Assembly: GCF_016861975.1 (NCBI RefSeq)
Contig: NZ_BOMB01000007.1
Span: forward strand, 124,001 to 188,000
From: Actinocatenispora rupis
GTDB taxonomy: Bacteria > Actinomycetota > Actinomycetes > Mycobacteriales > Micromonosporaceae
Direction: 5' to 3'
DNA length: 64,000 nt
Part shown: positions 9,042-18,658 of the stretch, in pieces
Layout: each line of letters opens with the position of its first letter
How positions within the stretch are numbered: the stretch's first letter is position 1
Program-made: the position numbers and the translations under genes
Notes under the pieces: generated by a model
Told to the model about the DNA's origin: nothing
What the model saw: only the letters and a program-made list of their open reading frames with translations
The model's database searches: none

Positions 9042-9920
9042 CTACCCCTCCCCGAGGTCGGTGGCCACCTTGTTCATTAGTGCAATCGACTCGGGCTCGG
9101 TCAGTGCGAGCTCCGTGAGGTCGGCGTAGATCTTTCGGTACATGCCCAGTATCTCGCCATTGTCGCGCAGTGTGACATCGCGTGGCGCGGCGTCGAACTG
9201 GACGACCGGAGGATCGGCCGGGTCGTTGAATTCGAGGATCTCGAACGGACCGTTCATGCCGGGATGGCCGCCGGTCGCAAAGGGAATCACCCGGATCGTG
9301 ACGTTGTCCAGCTGCGCGACCTCGGCAATACTCGAGATCTGATCGCTCATGACTTCTGGCCCACCGACCACACGGTGCAGCGCCGATTCGTCGAGCACGA
9401 CGTTGAGCTCCGGCGGATCGTCCCGATCGAGTACCTGGCGCTTGCGGGCCATTCGGAGTTCGACAAGTCGGTCGACTGTCGTTTCGTCGAGCTCGGCGGA
9501 GGCGGTCCGTTCGAAGATCTCCCGTGCGTAATCCTCGGTCTGCAGGAGTCCCGGAAGGATGAGTGAGCAGTAGTAGTTGAGGCTTGTCGCGTCGGTCTCA
9601 TATCCCAGGAAGTCCGCGTATTCGGAGGACGGCACGATGTCGCGGAAAGCGGACCACCAGGACGACTGCTGTCGCGCACTACGGGCGAGTTCGATGAAGA
9701 ACGTGCGGCGCTCTGTTTCGTTGACTCCGTAGAGGTCGAGCAGGGCCTTGAGGTCGTTCGTGGAGACACCGACCTGGCCGGCCTCCAAGCGGATGATCTT
9801 GGATAGCGACCAGTCCATCTTCTTGGCGACCTCGGCCTGACTCTTCCCGGCCCGCTCCCGCTCCTGTCGCAGTTCGGTGCGCAGGCGCCGACGCACCAGT
9901 GGGCGCTGGCCAACGGGCAT
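9042..9920 (-). CDS. XRE-family regulator with DUF5753 sensor domain
   Basis: 292 residues. The N-terminal helix-turn-helix (about residues 15-70) contains SQAEVAKKMDWSLSKIIRLE. The rest is the DUF5753 domain with the typical YFLGYE-like FLGYETDATSLNYY, the LQTEDYAREIF segment and the RVIPFATGGHPGM core. GAGGAG lies 6 nt before the ATG. Together with the downstream DUF397 gene it forms the toxin-antitoxin-like or developmental regulatory pair present in many copies in filamentous actinomycetes. A near-perfect 11/12-bp inverted repeat 30-70 bp upstream is a candidate autoregulatory operator. Base composition is slightly less G+C-rich than in neighbours. Confidence 0.92.
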   Translation of the reverse strand: MPVGQRPLVRRRLRTELRQERERAGKSQAEVAKKMDWSLSKIIRLEAGQVGVSTNDLKALLDLYGVNETERRTFFIELARSARQQSSWWSAFRDIVPSSEYADFLGYETDATSLNYYCSLILPGLLQTEDYAREIFERTASAELDETTVDRLVELRMARKRQVLDRDDPPELNVVLDESALHRVVGGPEVMSDQISSIAEVAQLDNVTIRVIPFATGGHPGMNGPFEILEFNDPADPPVVQFDAAPRDVTLRDNGEILGMYRKIYADLTELALTEPESIALMNKVATDLGEG

Positions 9921-9950
9921 CGCTACTCCTCGATGAGTAAGCGGCTAGGT

Positions 9951-9992
9951 AGCATTTGGTCCTGCCGCAGATTGACATGTGGACCAGATGCT
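9951..9992. promoter_or_regulatory. inverted repeat upstream of XRE gene, candidate autoregulatory operator
   Basis: AGCATTTGGTCC at 9951-9962 and GGACCAGATGCT at 9981-9992 are inverted copies with one mismatch in 12, separated by 18 bp, so their centres are about three helical turns apart. The site lies 30 to 70 bp before the XRE start codon. Confidence 0.55.
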
Positions 9993-10073
9993 AGCGTTCC
10001 CTTCCGTCGGACTGGGCCGAAGGTGGTCAATTCGTCACCTCCAGCCCGAAATCCGAATGATCGTTAAGGCCGG

Positions 10074-10502
10074 TCAGTGGTTGTCGACGCGGCTCTCGCG
10101 GGCGCGCGTGACGGCTCGGAGGATCTGGTTGTAGACCCTTTCGTTCTGGCTCCAGAGCAGCAGTACGGTGTGGCCGCGGTACTCGGCCCACAGCTCGTAC
10201 GGCTTGGGCCGGAGGCGCCGGACCGCCAGGGTCGCCGCGATCGCGAGGAAGAAGACCGCGACGAGGGCCAGGCTGATCAGTACGCTGCCGATGCTGGCGC
10301 CGCCGTAGCTGCCGAGCAGGACCGACAGGGTGGCGACGGCGCCGAGGCCGCTGGCGGCGACGGTGACGGCGGTGGTGGCCCGCGGTGCGTCACCCCGGGC
10401 CTTCCGGAGCTGGGTGAGGTCGTCCAGCGGGTACCGCCGGCGGTGGACGACCAGCTCGTGGCTGGTGATCTGGATGCCGCCGTGGTTGTAGTAGGTGGTC
10501 AT
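10074..10502 (-). CDS. DUF6232-type membrane protein
   Basis: 142 residues from ATG 10502. The N-terminus is a short beta-rich segment (MTTYYNHGGIQITSHELVV, then RYPLDDLTQLRKARG) typical of the DUF6232 family of actinomycetes, followed by two membrane segments (about residues 50-72 and 76-98) and a cytosolic tail. GGGAGG precedes this start. An in-frame ATG at 10586 with GGAGGAG 7 nt upstream would add 28 residues rich in Arg and Pro, and cannot be excluded. The function is unknown. Confidence 0.75.
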   Translation of the reverse strand: MTTYYNHGGIQITSHELVVHRRRYPLDDLTQLRKARGDAPRATTAVTVAASGLGAVATLSVLLGSYGGASIGSVLISLALVAVFFLAIAATLAVRRLRPKPYELWAEYRGHTVLLLWSQNERVYNQILRAVTRARESRVDNH

Positions 10503-10586
10503 CGCGGCCTCCCTCCGGGACCTGCGTGGTCGAGGAAGAGGCCGGTCGGGGCTTCGAATGACCATGGTGGTGGGGGTACCATTCAT

Positions 10587-10988
10587 GGCTAGCTCCTCCG
10601 TTCCTGGCGAGGCACGGTCCGAGCGACCTTTGGGCGGTTTCCGATGGCAGTCGGGGCCGCCCACTTTCTTGCCCTGCGGAGGGTTCCCTCCGATTTGAGT
10701 ATGGCTCGTCGGACGGCAAATGGGAAGAGTCAGGGCGCCACGTGGCAGATTGTCTCGACGCGTCGTGCCGAGATGCGCCCTGCAGACACGCGGTCTGCGC
10801 CGGGCTCCCTGCGGAAACGCGGATCGTCCCGCTGCTGTCGGCGAGTGGCGGCTCGACGAAGGGCGGTGTGGTGTGGGGCATGATGCCGGCGGCGCCCGGG
10901 TACGTGGCCGGCTGCGCGCAGTCGGCCGTTGTACGCCCGATTAGTCAGATCTTGGACAGACGGGCGATCTACTACGGAGAGTCGCCGA
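10587..10988. other. 402-bp non-coding stretch
   Basis: No credible gene on either strand. It should hold the promoter of the DUF6232 gene. Two perfect small inverted repeats are present: CGGAGGG-TT-CCCTCCG at 10677-10692 and GCAGAC-ACGCG-GTCTGC at 10782-10798. Base composition is less biased than in coding DNA. Confidence 0.5.
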
Positions 10989-11669
10989 TCAGTCGGCCGT
11001 GGGGGCGGTGCGGCGGTCGTCGATCCGGGCCGTACGACTGGGGCCGAAGGGGTGGCCGAGCGCCTCGGGCTGGTAGTCGACGAGGCTGGCGTCGACGCGG
11101 TGGCCGCCGACCGTACCGGTGAAGCTGGCGAGGGCGCCGGTGCCGGTGATGCAGGACCGGAACGACCCCGGTACGTCGACGCAGGTGACGGACTGGCCGG
11201 CGAGCGCGCCGGTGGAGCGCGCGAGGCGGGTCGACGGGTCCTCGGCCGCGCGCATGAGCAGCGTCAGGACCTGTTCCGCCGGGATGAACCGGTGGGCGGA
11301 CGCGGCGTCGATCGCGTCGACGTCGGGCACCGTCTTGGCCTGCGTGGTCGGGCGGTCGTCGAGGGTGCAGACGGTGGGGGTGCAGCGGACGATCGTGGTA
11401 CCGGTCCGGACGTACCGGCCGGTGGTGAAGGTGTAGGCGATGCGCTTGGGCTCGCCGTTGACGGTGACCGTGGCGGTGCTGCCGTCGCCGAGCCGGTACG
11501 TCGCGGTGTAGGAGGTCGCGTCGTGGTGGTCGAGCCGGGCGGCCAGCGCGTTCACCAGTTCGGCGCGACCGCGCAGGTGGTACGTCGTGCCGGCGGCGCA
11601 GCCGGTGAGCGTGACGGCGGCCAGCGCGGCGGCGGTGAACAGCGCGGTACGACGACCTGGAGCGGACAT
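10989..11669 (-). CDS. secreted lipoprotein of unknown function
   Basis: 226 residues from ATG 11669. The signal peptide ends in the lipobox L-T-G-C with Cys24, so the protein should be lipid-anchored outside the membrane. The mature part begins with a helix (AELVNALAARLDHHDATSYTATYRL) followed by beta strands with alternating threonines, similar to the LppX/LprG or outer-surface lipid-binding fold of actinobacterial lipoproteins. That resemblance is only by pattern. No Shine-Dalgarno is evident, so a leaderless message is possible. It is divergent from eno with about 200 bp between starts. Confidence 0.75.
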   Translation of the reverse strand: MSAPGRRTALFTAAALAAVTLTGCAAGTTYHLRGRAELVNALAARLDHHDATSYTATYRLGDGSTATVTVNGEPKRIAYTFTTGRYVRTGTTIVRCTPTVCTLDDRPTTQAKTVPDVDAIDAASAHRFIPAEQVLTLLMRAAEDPSTRLARSTGALAGQSVTCVDVPGSFRSCITGTGALASFTGTVGGHRVDASLVDYQPEALGHPFGPSRTARIDDRRTAPTAD

Positions 11670-11860
11670 GTCGACAAGATTGACCCAGGTGTCCACCGTT
11701 GCGCAAACACCGCCCCGGCCGGTACGCCCGGCGAGGCGGTTCGGGCGGGCGGTGCGGCGCTGGCTAGGCTCGCGAGTACGACCGACCGCAGTGTGGCGGC
11801 AGGCCAGGAAGCGGCCCGGGGCGGCCGTACCGGCCGACGGCCGACGAAGCACGCACATGA

Positions 11861-13153
<1,293 letters not shown>

Positions 13154-13169
13154 GCGACGGGAGAGTGTG

Positions 13170-13703
13170 ATGGCGCAGCGCGGCAGGTCGGGATCCGGCA
13201 GTGGTCCGGGGCGGCGGCAGCCGTCCGGCCGCCGCGCTGCGCCGTCCCGGCGTACCCGGGACACGGCGGCGCGCCCGGGTGCGTCGCGGCGCACCGGGGC
13301 GCAGCGTACGAGGGCGCCGCGGCCGGGTGGCCGGTTCACCGGTCGGGCGGTGGTGCTGGCGCTGGTGTTCGTGGCGCTGATCCTGGCGTACGCGTACCCG
13401 GTGCGGACGTACCTGAGTCAGCGGGCGCAGATCGCGCAGCTGTCGGAGAGTCAGGCGGCGCAGCGCAGGCGCATCGCGGACCTGCGCGACCAGCGCGCCA
13501 AGTGGAACGACCCGAAGTACGTGGAGGCGCAGGCCAAGGACCGGCTGCGGATGGTGCGCCCCGGCGACAAGGTCTACGCGGTGTACGGCGACACGACGCC
13601 GAGGAAGTCCGGTGGCGGCTCCGGTACGCGGGTCCGTTCGGAGGGCCCGTGGTACGCGAAGATGTGGTCGAGCGTGCAGGGCGCCGACCGGAGCGCCCGG
13701 TGA
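13170..13703 (+). CDS. ftsB: septum formation initiator family protein (FtsB/DivIC)
   Basis: 177 residues. A long basic, disordered cytoplasmic tail (about 60 residues of Arg/Ser/Gly/Pro) precedes one membrane segment (VVLALVFVALILAYAYPV). A coiled coil follows (RAQIAQLSESQAAQRRRIADLRDQRAKW), then the conserved DPKYVEAQAKDRLRMVRPGD. This is the FtsB/DivIC layout: a bitopic divisome protein that links FtsQ and FtsL and helps activate septal peptidoglycan synthesis. The ATG at 13170 follows GGGAGAG. It sits 16 bp after eno and overlaps DUF501 by 4 bp. Confidence 0.9.
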   Translation: MAQRGRSGSGSGPGRRQPSGRRAAPSRRTRDTAARPGASRRTGAQRTRAPRPGGRFTGRAVVLALVFVALILAYAYPVRTYLSQRAQIAQLSESQAAQRRRIADLRDQRAKWNDPKYVEAQAKDRLRMVRPGDKVYAVYGDTTPRKSGGGSGTRVRSEGPWYAKMWSSVQGADRSAR

Positions 13704-14284
13704 GCGTCGACGACGCCGACGTGGCCGCGATGTCGGCCCAGCTCGGCCGGCCGCTGCGAGGTGCCCGCGAGGTCGCGCACCGCTGCCCGTGCGGCAACCC
13801 GGACGTGGTGGAGACCAGCCCGCGCCTGCCGGACGGTACGCCGTTCCCGACGATGTTCTACCTGACCTGTCCGAAGGCTGCCGCCGCGGTGAGCCGGCTG
13901 GAGTCCGCCGGGCTGATGCGGGAGATGACCGAGCGGCTCGCGGACGATCCGGACCTGGCCGCGCGGTACCGGGCGGCGCACGACGACTACCTGCGGCGGC
14001 GCGAGGCGCTCGCGCACGTACCGGAGATCGCGGGGGTGTCCGCGGGCGGGATGCCGACCCGGGTGAAGTGCCTGCACGTCCACGTCGGGCACGCGCTGGC
14101 GGCCGGGCCGGGCGTGAACCCGTTCGGCGACGAGGCGCTGGCCGCGCTGCCCGACTGGTGGGCGGACGGCCCGTGCGTGACACCGGGCGGGTCGGCGGCC
14201 ACCCCGCGCCGCGGCGGCACACCCCGGCGTACGCCGGGCACCGGTCGGCCGGTGGACCGGGACGGCGAGGAGGCGCAGCGGTGA
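13700..14284 (+). CDS. DUF501 domain protein
   Basis: 194 residues from GTG 13700, overlapping the ftsB stop (GTGA). It matches the DUF501 family by its cysteine/histidine-rich pattern: HRCPCGNPDVVETSPRL, FPTMFYLTCPKA, and GMPTRVKCLHVHVGHALAAGPGVNPFGDEAL. Clustered Cys and His suggest a metal site, but the family has no assigned activity. The conserved position between ftsB and ppx hints at a housekeeping role. The last 35 residues are Arg/Gly/Pro-rich and probably disordered. Confidence 0.92.
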   Translation: MSVDDADVAAMSAQLGRPLRGAREVAHRCPCGNPDVVETSPRLPDGTPFPTMFYLTCPKAAAAVSRLESAGLMREMTERLADDPDLAARYRAAHDDYLRRREALAHVPEIAGVSAGGMPTRVKCLHVHVGHALAAGPGVNPFGDEALAALPDWWADGPCVTPGGSAATPRRGGTPRRTPGTGRPVDRDGEEAQR

Positions 14285-15252
14285 GCGGAAACGACGGGGA
14301 CCGGGTCGCGGCGATCGACTGCGGCACCAACTCGATCCGCCTGCTCGTCGCGGACCGGAGCGGATCGGACCGGAACGGCGCGGAGCGGAGCGGCGGGGAC
14401 CGGGGCGGTGACGGCCTGACCGACGTGGTCCGGCGGATGGAGATCGTCCGGCTCGGCGAGGGCGTCGACCGGACGGGAATGCTTGCGCCGCAGGCGATCG
14501 AGCGTACCCGGGTGGCGTTGGTGGACTACGCGGAGCAGATCCGCGCGCTGGGCGCCACGAAGGTGCGGATGGTGGCGACGAGCGCCAGCCGGGACGCCGG
14601 GAACGCGGCGGACTTCCGGGCGATGGTGCTCGACGTGCTGGGCGTACCGCCGGAGGTGATCAGCGGCGACGAGGAGGCTCAGCTGTCGTTCGCCGGTGCG
14701 GTGGCGGGACTGCCGGCCGACCTGGCCGCGCCGTACCTGGTGGTGGACATCGGCGGCGGCTCGACCGAGTTCGTCGTCGGTACGGACCGGGCGGAGAGCG
14801 CGGTCAGCGTGAACATCGGCTGCGTCCGGATGACCGAGCGGCATCTGCGCGCCGATCCGCCGACGGCCGAGCAGGTCGCTGCCGCCGAGGCCGACATCGG
14901 CGCGGTGGTCGAGGGCGCGCTGGCCACCGTGGCCGCGGACCGGGCGCGGACTCTCGTGGGCCTGGCCGGCTCGGTCACCACGGTCGCGGGCATCGCGCTG
15001 GACCTGCCGGAGTACCGGCCGGAGCGGATCCACCACGCGCGGATCGGGCGCGACCGGATCGCGGAGATCAGCGCGCGGCTGCTCGGCGAGACGCACGACG
15101 AGCGGATGGCGATCCCGGTCATGCACCCCGGCCGGGCGGACGTGATCGGCGCCGGCGCCCTGATCCTGCGCATCATCGCCGACCGCACCGGCCTGTCCCC
15201 GGTGGTCGCCAGCGAGCACGACATCCTCGACGGCATCGCCCTCTCGATCTGA
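14281..15252 (+). CDS. ppx: Ppx/GppA family exopolyphosphatase
   Basis: 323 residues from GTG 14281, overlapping DUF501 by 4 bp. The two phosphate-binding loops of the ASKHA fold are clear: AAIDCGTNSIRLLV at the N-terminus and VVDIGGGSTEFVVG near residue 155, with VATSASRDAGN between them. The family hydrolyses terminal phosphate from inorganic polyphosphate or pppGpp. This is the short actinobacterial form of about 320 residues lacking the C-terminal domains. An unusual Ser/Asp/Arg/Gly-rich insert (residues about 24-42, with repeated D-R-x-G) follows the first loop. Confidence 0.94.
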   Translation: MSGNDGDRVAAIDCGTNSIRLLVADRSGSDRNGAERSGGDRGGDGLTDVVRRMEIVRLGEGVDRTGMLAPQAIERTRVALVDYAEQIRALGATKVRMVATSASRDAGNAADFRAMVLDVLGVPPEVISGDEEAQLSFAGAVAGLPADLAAPYLVVDIGGGSTEFVVGTDRAESAVSVNIGCVRMTERHLRADPPTAEQVAAAEADIGAVVEGALATVAADRARTLVGLAGSVTTVAGIALDLPEYRPERIHHARIGRDRIAEISARLLGETHDERMAIPVMHPGRADVIGAGALILRIIADRTGLSPVVASEHDILDGIALSI

Positions 15253-15369
15253 CCTACCCGGTATGGTGCCGCGCCGCGTCCGGTCGTCCGTGCCGTGTCC
15301 GGCCGGCGGTGCGACGGCGGTGCGTCCGGTCGGGTCGTACCGGCGGGTCGTGGGCCGGGCGGGCAGGAT

Positions 15370-16188
15370 GTGGGCGTGGTGGAGATCGAGCGGACCGCGC
15401 ACGGCAGTCACGTACGTCCGGGGACGGGCTGGCCGGGCGACCCCGCCGACGCCGGTACGCCGGTGGCGGTGGACGCGGCGGACACCGTGACGCTCGCGGC
15501 GGGTGCGGTGGACGTACCGGGGCTGGACGGGCGGGTGTCGGTGTGCCGGGCGTGCCCGCGGCTGGTGTCGTGGCGGGAGCGGGTCGCGGTGGAGAAGCGC
15601 GCGTCGTTCGCCGACCAGACGTACTGGGGGCGGCCGGTGCCGGGGTTCGGGCCGGCGGACGCGCGGATCGTGATCCTGGGGCTGGCGCCGGCGGCGAACG
15701 GGGCGAACCGGACGGGTCGGATGTTCACCGGCGACCGTTCCGGCGACGTGCTGTACGCGGCGCTGCACCGGGCGGGGCTGGCGAGCGCGCCGACCGCGAC
15801 GTCCGCCGACGACGGGCTCACCCTGTACGGCACGCGGATCTTCTCCGCGGTGCGGTGCGCCCCGCCGGCGAACAAGCCGACGCCGGCCGAGCGGGATGCC
15901 TGCCTGCCCTGGCAGGTACGCGAGTTCGAGCTGCTGCGGCCGTCGGTACGGGTGGTGCTGGCGCTGGGCAAGTTCGCCTGGGACGCGTACTGGCGGATCG
16001 GCGCGGCGGGGCTGGGTGAGCCGGTGCCGCGGCCCCGGCCGGCGTTCGGCCACGGCGCCGAGTACGTGGGCGAGACCATCACGTTGTTGGGTTGTTACCA
16101 CGTCAGCCAGCAGAACACCTTCACAGGCACGCTGACGCCGACGATGCTGGACCAGGTACTCGCCCGGGCCCGGGAGCTGGCTTCCTGA
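15370..16188 (+). CDS. family 5 uracil-DNA glycosylase (UdgB-type)
   Basis: About 272 residues. It excises uracil, and in this family also hypoxanthine and other deaminated bases, from DNA. Diagnostic features are [13 protein letters not shown] with two Fe-S cysteines, [21 protein letters not shown] with two more, the active-site loop [21 protein letters not shown], and [11 protein letters not shown], the family-5 version of the HPSxxN motif. The 4Fe-4S cluster and the small-residue active-site loop without Asp fit UdgB rather than UdgA. The start is uncertain: GTG 15370 is chosen, but GTG 15376 or 15379, or ATG 15295, are in frame. Confidence 0.9.
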   Translation: MGVVEIERTAHGSHVRPGTGWPGDPADAGTPVAVDAADTVTLAAGAVDVPGLDGRVSVCRACPRLVSWRERVAVEKRASFADQTYWGRPVPGFGPADARIVILGLAPAANGANRTGRMFTGDRSGDVLYAALHRAGLASAPTATSADDGLTLYGTRIFSAVRCAPPANKPTPAERDACLPWQVREFELLRPSVRVVLALGKFAWDAYWRIGAAGLGEPVPRPRPAFGHGAEYVGETITLLGCYHVSQQNTFTGTLTPTMLDQVLARARELAS

Positions 16189-16222
16189 TCCGGGCGGTCG
16201 GCCGGTCGGACACGGGGGTGAC

Positions 16223-16930
16223 ATGGGTCGACGCCTGCTCCGGTACGTCCCGGTCGCGGTGGTGGTGCTGCTGCTCGCGGTGGCCGCGGTCGCGGCGAAC
16301 GCGAACGGCCCGAGGCTCGGCACCGCCGCACCGCACCAGATCGTCCCGACCGTGCAGCCCGACCCGTTCCCGACGAACGCGATCCCGCCGCCCCGCGCGC
16401 ATCCCACCTCGTCCGGCGTGAACGTGCCGATCATCGCGTTCGTGGTGGTCATCGCGCTGGTGTACGGCGCGGTCATGCTCTACCTGATGCTCGCGCTGCG
16501 GGACGGTCTGGTGTTCCGCCGGCGGGACCGGCGGGAGCCGGCGGAGGAGCCGCACGAGCCCGGCGCGCCGACCGCCGACGAGGTACGCGCGGCGATGGAG
16601 CGCGGCCTGGCCGAGCTGATCGACGGCGACGACCCGCGGGCCGCGGTGATCGCGTGCTGGCTTCGGCTGGAGGCGGTGGCCGGGTCCGCCGGCCTGGACC
16701 GGCGGGAGTCCGACGTACCGGGGGATCTGGTGGCGCGGATGGTGCGGGGGATCGCCGACGGTCCGCGGCTGACCGGGCCGGCGGAGCGGGCGCTGAGCGA
16801 GCTGGCCGACGTCTACCGCCGCGCGCGGTACGCGCCGCACGCCGTCGGCGAGGCCGACCGGGACGCCGCGCGTACCGCGCTGGACCGGTTGATCGCGGAG
16901 CTGTCGCCGCGTCCCGGGGTGCCGTCGTGA
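16223..16930 (+). CDS. DUF4129 domain membrane protein
   Basis: 235 residues with an N-terminal membrane anchor, a short proline-rich loop, and a second membrane segment near residues 75-98. A cytosolic helical DUF4129 domain follows (about 110-230), recognised by AVIACWLRLEAVAGSAGLDRR and the C-terminal ALSELADVYRRARYAP. In many actinobacteria DUF4129 genes accompany MoxR, DUF58 and transglutaminase genes, as here. The function is unknown. It overlaps the next gene by 4 bp (GTGA). Confidence 0.88.
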   Translation: MGRRLLRYVPVAVVVLLLAVAAVAANANGPRLGTAAPHQIVPTVQPDPFPTNAIPPPRAHPTSSGVNVPIIAFVVVIALVYGAVMLYLMLALRDGLVFRRRDRREPAEEPHEPGAPTADEVRAAMERGLAELIDGDDPRAAVIACWLRLEAVAGSAGLDRRESDVPGDLVARMVRGIADGPRLTGPAERALSELADVYRRARYAPHAVGEADRDAARTALDRLIAELSPRPGVPS

Positions 16931-17532
16931 GCTTCTCGTACGGGAACATGATGTCGCCGGGACGGCGGGACCGGCTGCTCCGGCCGTACCGGCCGCTGCG
17001 GGTCAGCTGGCAGTGGCTGGTGGGCGTGCTGGCGCTGGCGGCGATCGGCGGCGACGTGGCCTGGCGCGTCCTCGCGTACGCGGGGCTCGCGGTGCCGTAC
17101 GGGACGACCGACGCGCTGATCCTCGCGGTGTTCCTGGCGTACCGGGTGGCGGTGGCGGTGCAGGGGCCGCCGGATCCGTTGCCGCCCAACCTGATGCCGC
17201 CGACGAGCGAGACGCCGGACCGGCCGTTCGTGGGCGCGCGCCGCTGGGAGGACCGGCTGGCGTGGACGCACGACGACGCGGTCAGCTTCGACCGCACCGT
17301 ACGGCCGCGGCTCGCGTCCATTGTGGACGAACGGCTGCGCTACCTGTACGGGGTGGGCCTGGCGGGCGACGGTCCGGGCGGCGTCGAGAGGGTACGCGAG
17401 CTGCTCGGTGGTGGGGGCGGCGTGCCCGGCGGTGACCTGTGGACGTTCCTGACCACCGAGACGGCGCGGGTGCCCCGGGTGGCCGAGGTCGCCGCCGCGG
17501 TCGATCGGATGGAACGGCTGTTCCGCGAGTGA
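16927..17532 (+). CDS. membrane-associated protein of MoxR/DUF58 operon
   Basis: 201 residues from GTG 16927. Two hydrophobic helices (about residues 30-48 and 52-77) are followed by a cytosolic helical region. I do not recognise the family. It is coupled by overlap to the DUF4129 gene and lies 64 bp before the MoxR gene, so it belongs to the same functional module. A one-mismatch copy of the window-wide palindrome lies in the gene at 17316. Confidence 0.8.
   Translation: MSFSYGNMMSPGRRDRLLRPYRPLRVSWQWLVGVLALAAIGGDVAWRVLAYAGLAVPYGTTDALILAVFLAYRVAVAVQGPPDPLPPNLMPPTSETPDRPFVGARRWEDRLAWTHDDAVSFDRTVRPRLASIVDERLRYLYGVGLAGDGPGGVERVRELLGGGGGVPGGDLWTFLTTETARVPRVAEVAAAVDRMERLFRE
17316..17328. repeat. 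GTCCATTGTGGAC, one-mismatch palindrome copy
   Basis: One base (position 6, C to T) differs from GTCCACTGTGGAC. It lies within the coding sequence of the membrane protein gene. Confidence 0.7.
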
Positions 17533-17596
17533 ACGGCCACGATGCTTGGGGCGCAACGGATCCGCGGTGCGCGGCGCCGACGACGGGAGGTACCTG

Positions 17597-18658
17597 GTGA
17601 GTGCGGAGCAGGTCGTGGCGGAGGCCGAGCCGCTGCCGGTCGGGGAGACCGGGGCGCTGGCGCGGCGGGTGCTGGACGCCGTCGGCACGGTGGTGGTGGG
17701 CAAGCGGGACGCGCTGGAGCTGGTACTGGCCGGCATCCTCGCCGGTGGCCACGTGCTGCTGGAGGACTTCCCGGGGCTGGGCAAGACGCTCGCGGCGCGG
17801 TCCTTCGCGCAGGCGCTCGGGCTGGGCTTCCGCCGGTTGCAGTTCACGCCCGACCTGCTGCCCGCCGACGTCACCGGCTCCTTCCTGTACGACCAGTCCA
17901 CCGGGGACTTCGAGTTCCGCCCGGGGCCGGTGTTCACGAACCTGCTGCTCGCCGACGAGATCAACCGGACGCCGCCGAAGACGCAGGCCGCGCTGCTGGA
18001 GGCCATGCAGGAGAAGCAGGTCAGTGTCGAGGGCACCACGTACCCGCTGGAGCCGCCGTTCCACGTGCTCGCCACGGCCAACCCGATCGAGTACGAGGGG
18101 ACGTATCCGCTGCCGGAGGCGCAGCTGGACCGGTTCCTGCTGCGCGTGTCGTTCGGCTATCCGAGCGCCGACGACGAGTGGGGCGTGCTGCGCAACCGGA
18201 TGACGCGCCGCCGCGAGGAGGCGGAGGTCGAGCCGGTGGTGGACGCGCCGACGCTGCGGGCGATGCAGGCGACGCTGGAGACGGTGGCGGTGGAGGACTC
18301 GATCGGGCGCTACATCGTCGACCTGGTCACCGCCACCCGCGACCACCCCCAGGTACTCGTCGGCGCCTCGCCGCGCGGTTCGCTGGCGCTGATGCTGTGC
18401 GCCCGCGCCCGCGCCGTCCTGAACGACCGGGACTACGTCGTACCGGAGGACGTGAAGGCGTTCGCGACGCCGGCGTTGACGCACCGGATCTCGCTCAAGC
18501 CGGAGGTGTGGCTGCGCCGGATCGAGCCGGCGCACGTGATCGACCAGGTGGTCGCGGCGACGCCGGCGCCCGCCAGCGGCGCCCGCCCCACGTACCAGAG
18601 TTCCACTGTGGACGGTGCGGATTCGGTGCGCCGCTTCGGTTCCGGGGGGCAGCGCTGA
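17597..18658 (+). CDS. MoxR family AAA+ ATPase
   Basis: 353 residues from GTG 17597, with GGGAGG 6-7 nt upstream. The AAA_3 core shows Walker A (DFPGLGKTLAARSFAQ), Walker B with sensor region (LLLADEINRTPPKTQAALLEAMQE), and the conserved FHVLATANPIEYEGTYPLPEAQLDRF. MoxR ATPases act as chaperones that insert metals or mature protein complexes, usually with a DUF58 or VWA partner. Here the DUF58 gene follows directly, overlapping at the stop. A palindrome copy lies near the 3' end. Confidence 0.95.
   Translation: MSAEQVVAEAEPLPVGETGALARRVLDAVGTVVVGKRDALELVLAGILAGGHVLLEDFPGLGKTLAARSFAQALGLGFRRLQFTPDLLPADVTGSFLYDQSTGDFEFRPGPVFTNLLLADEINRTPPKTQAALLEAMQEKQVSVEGTTYPLEPPFHVLATANPIEYEGTYPLPEAQLDRFLLRVSFGYPSADDEWGVLRNRMTRRREEAEVEPVVDAPTLRAMQATLETVAVEDSIGRYIVDLVTATRDHPQVLVGASPRGSLALMLCARARAVLNDRDYVVPEDVKAFATPALTHRISLKPEVWLRRIEPAHVIDQVVAATPAPASGARPTYQSSTVDGADSVRRFGSGGQR
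18601..18613. repeat. TTCCACTGTGGAC, one-mismatch palindrome copy
   Basis: First base differs from the 13-bp consensus. Within the MoxR coding sequence, reading as SSTVDG. Confidence 0.75.

Noticed and set aside
9347-9913. Alternative minus-strand frame inside the XRE gene
   Set aside because: It lacks any conserved pattern, whereas the other frame gives a full HTH plus DUF5753 protein.
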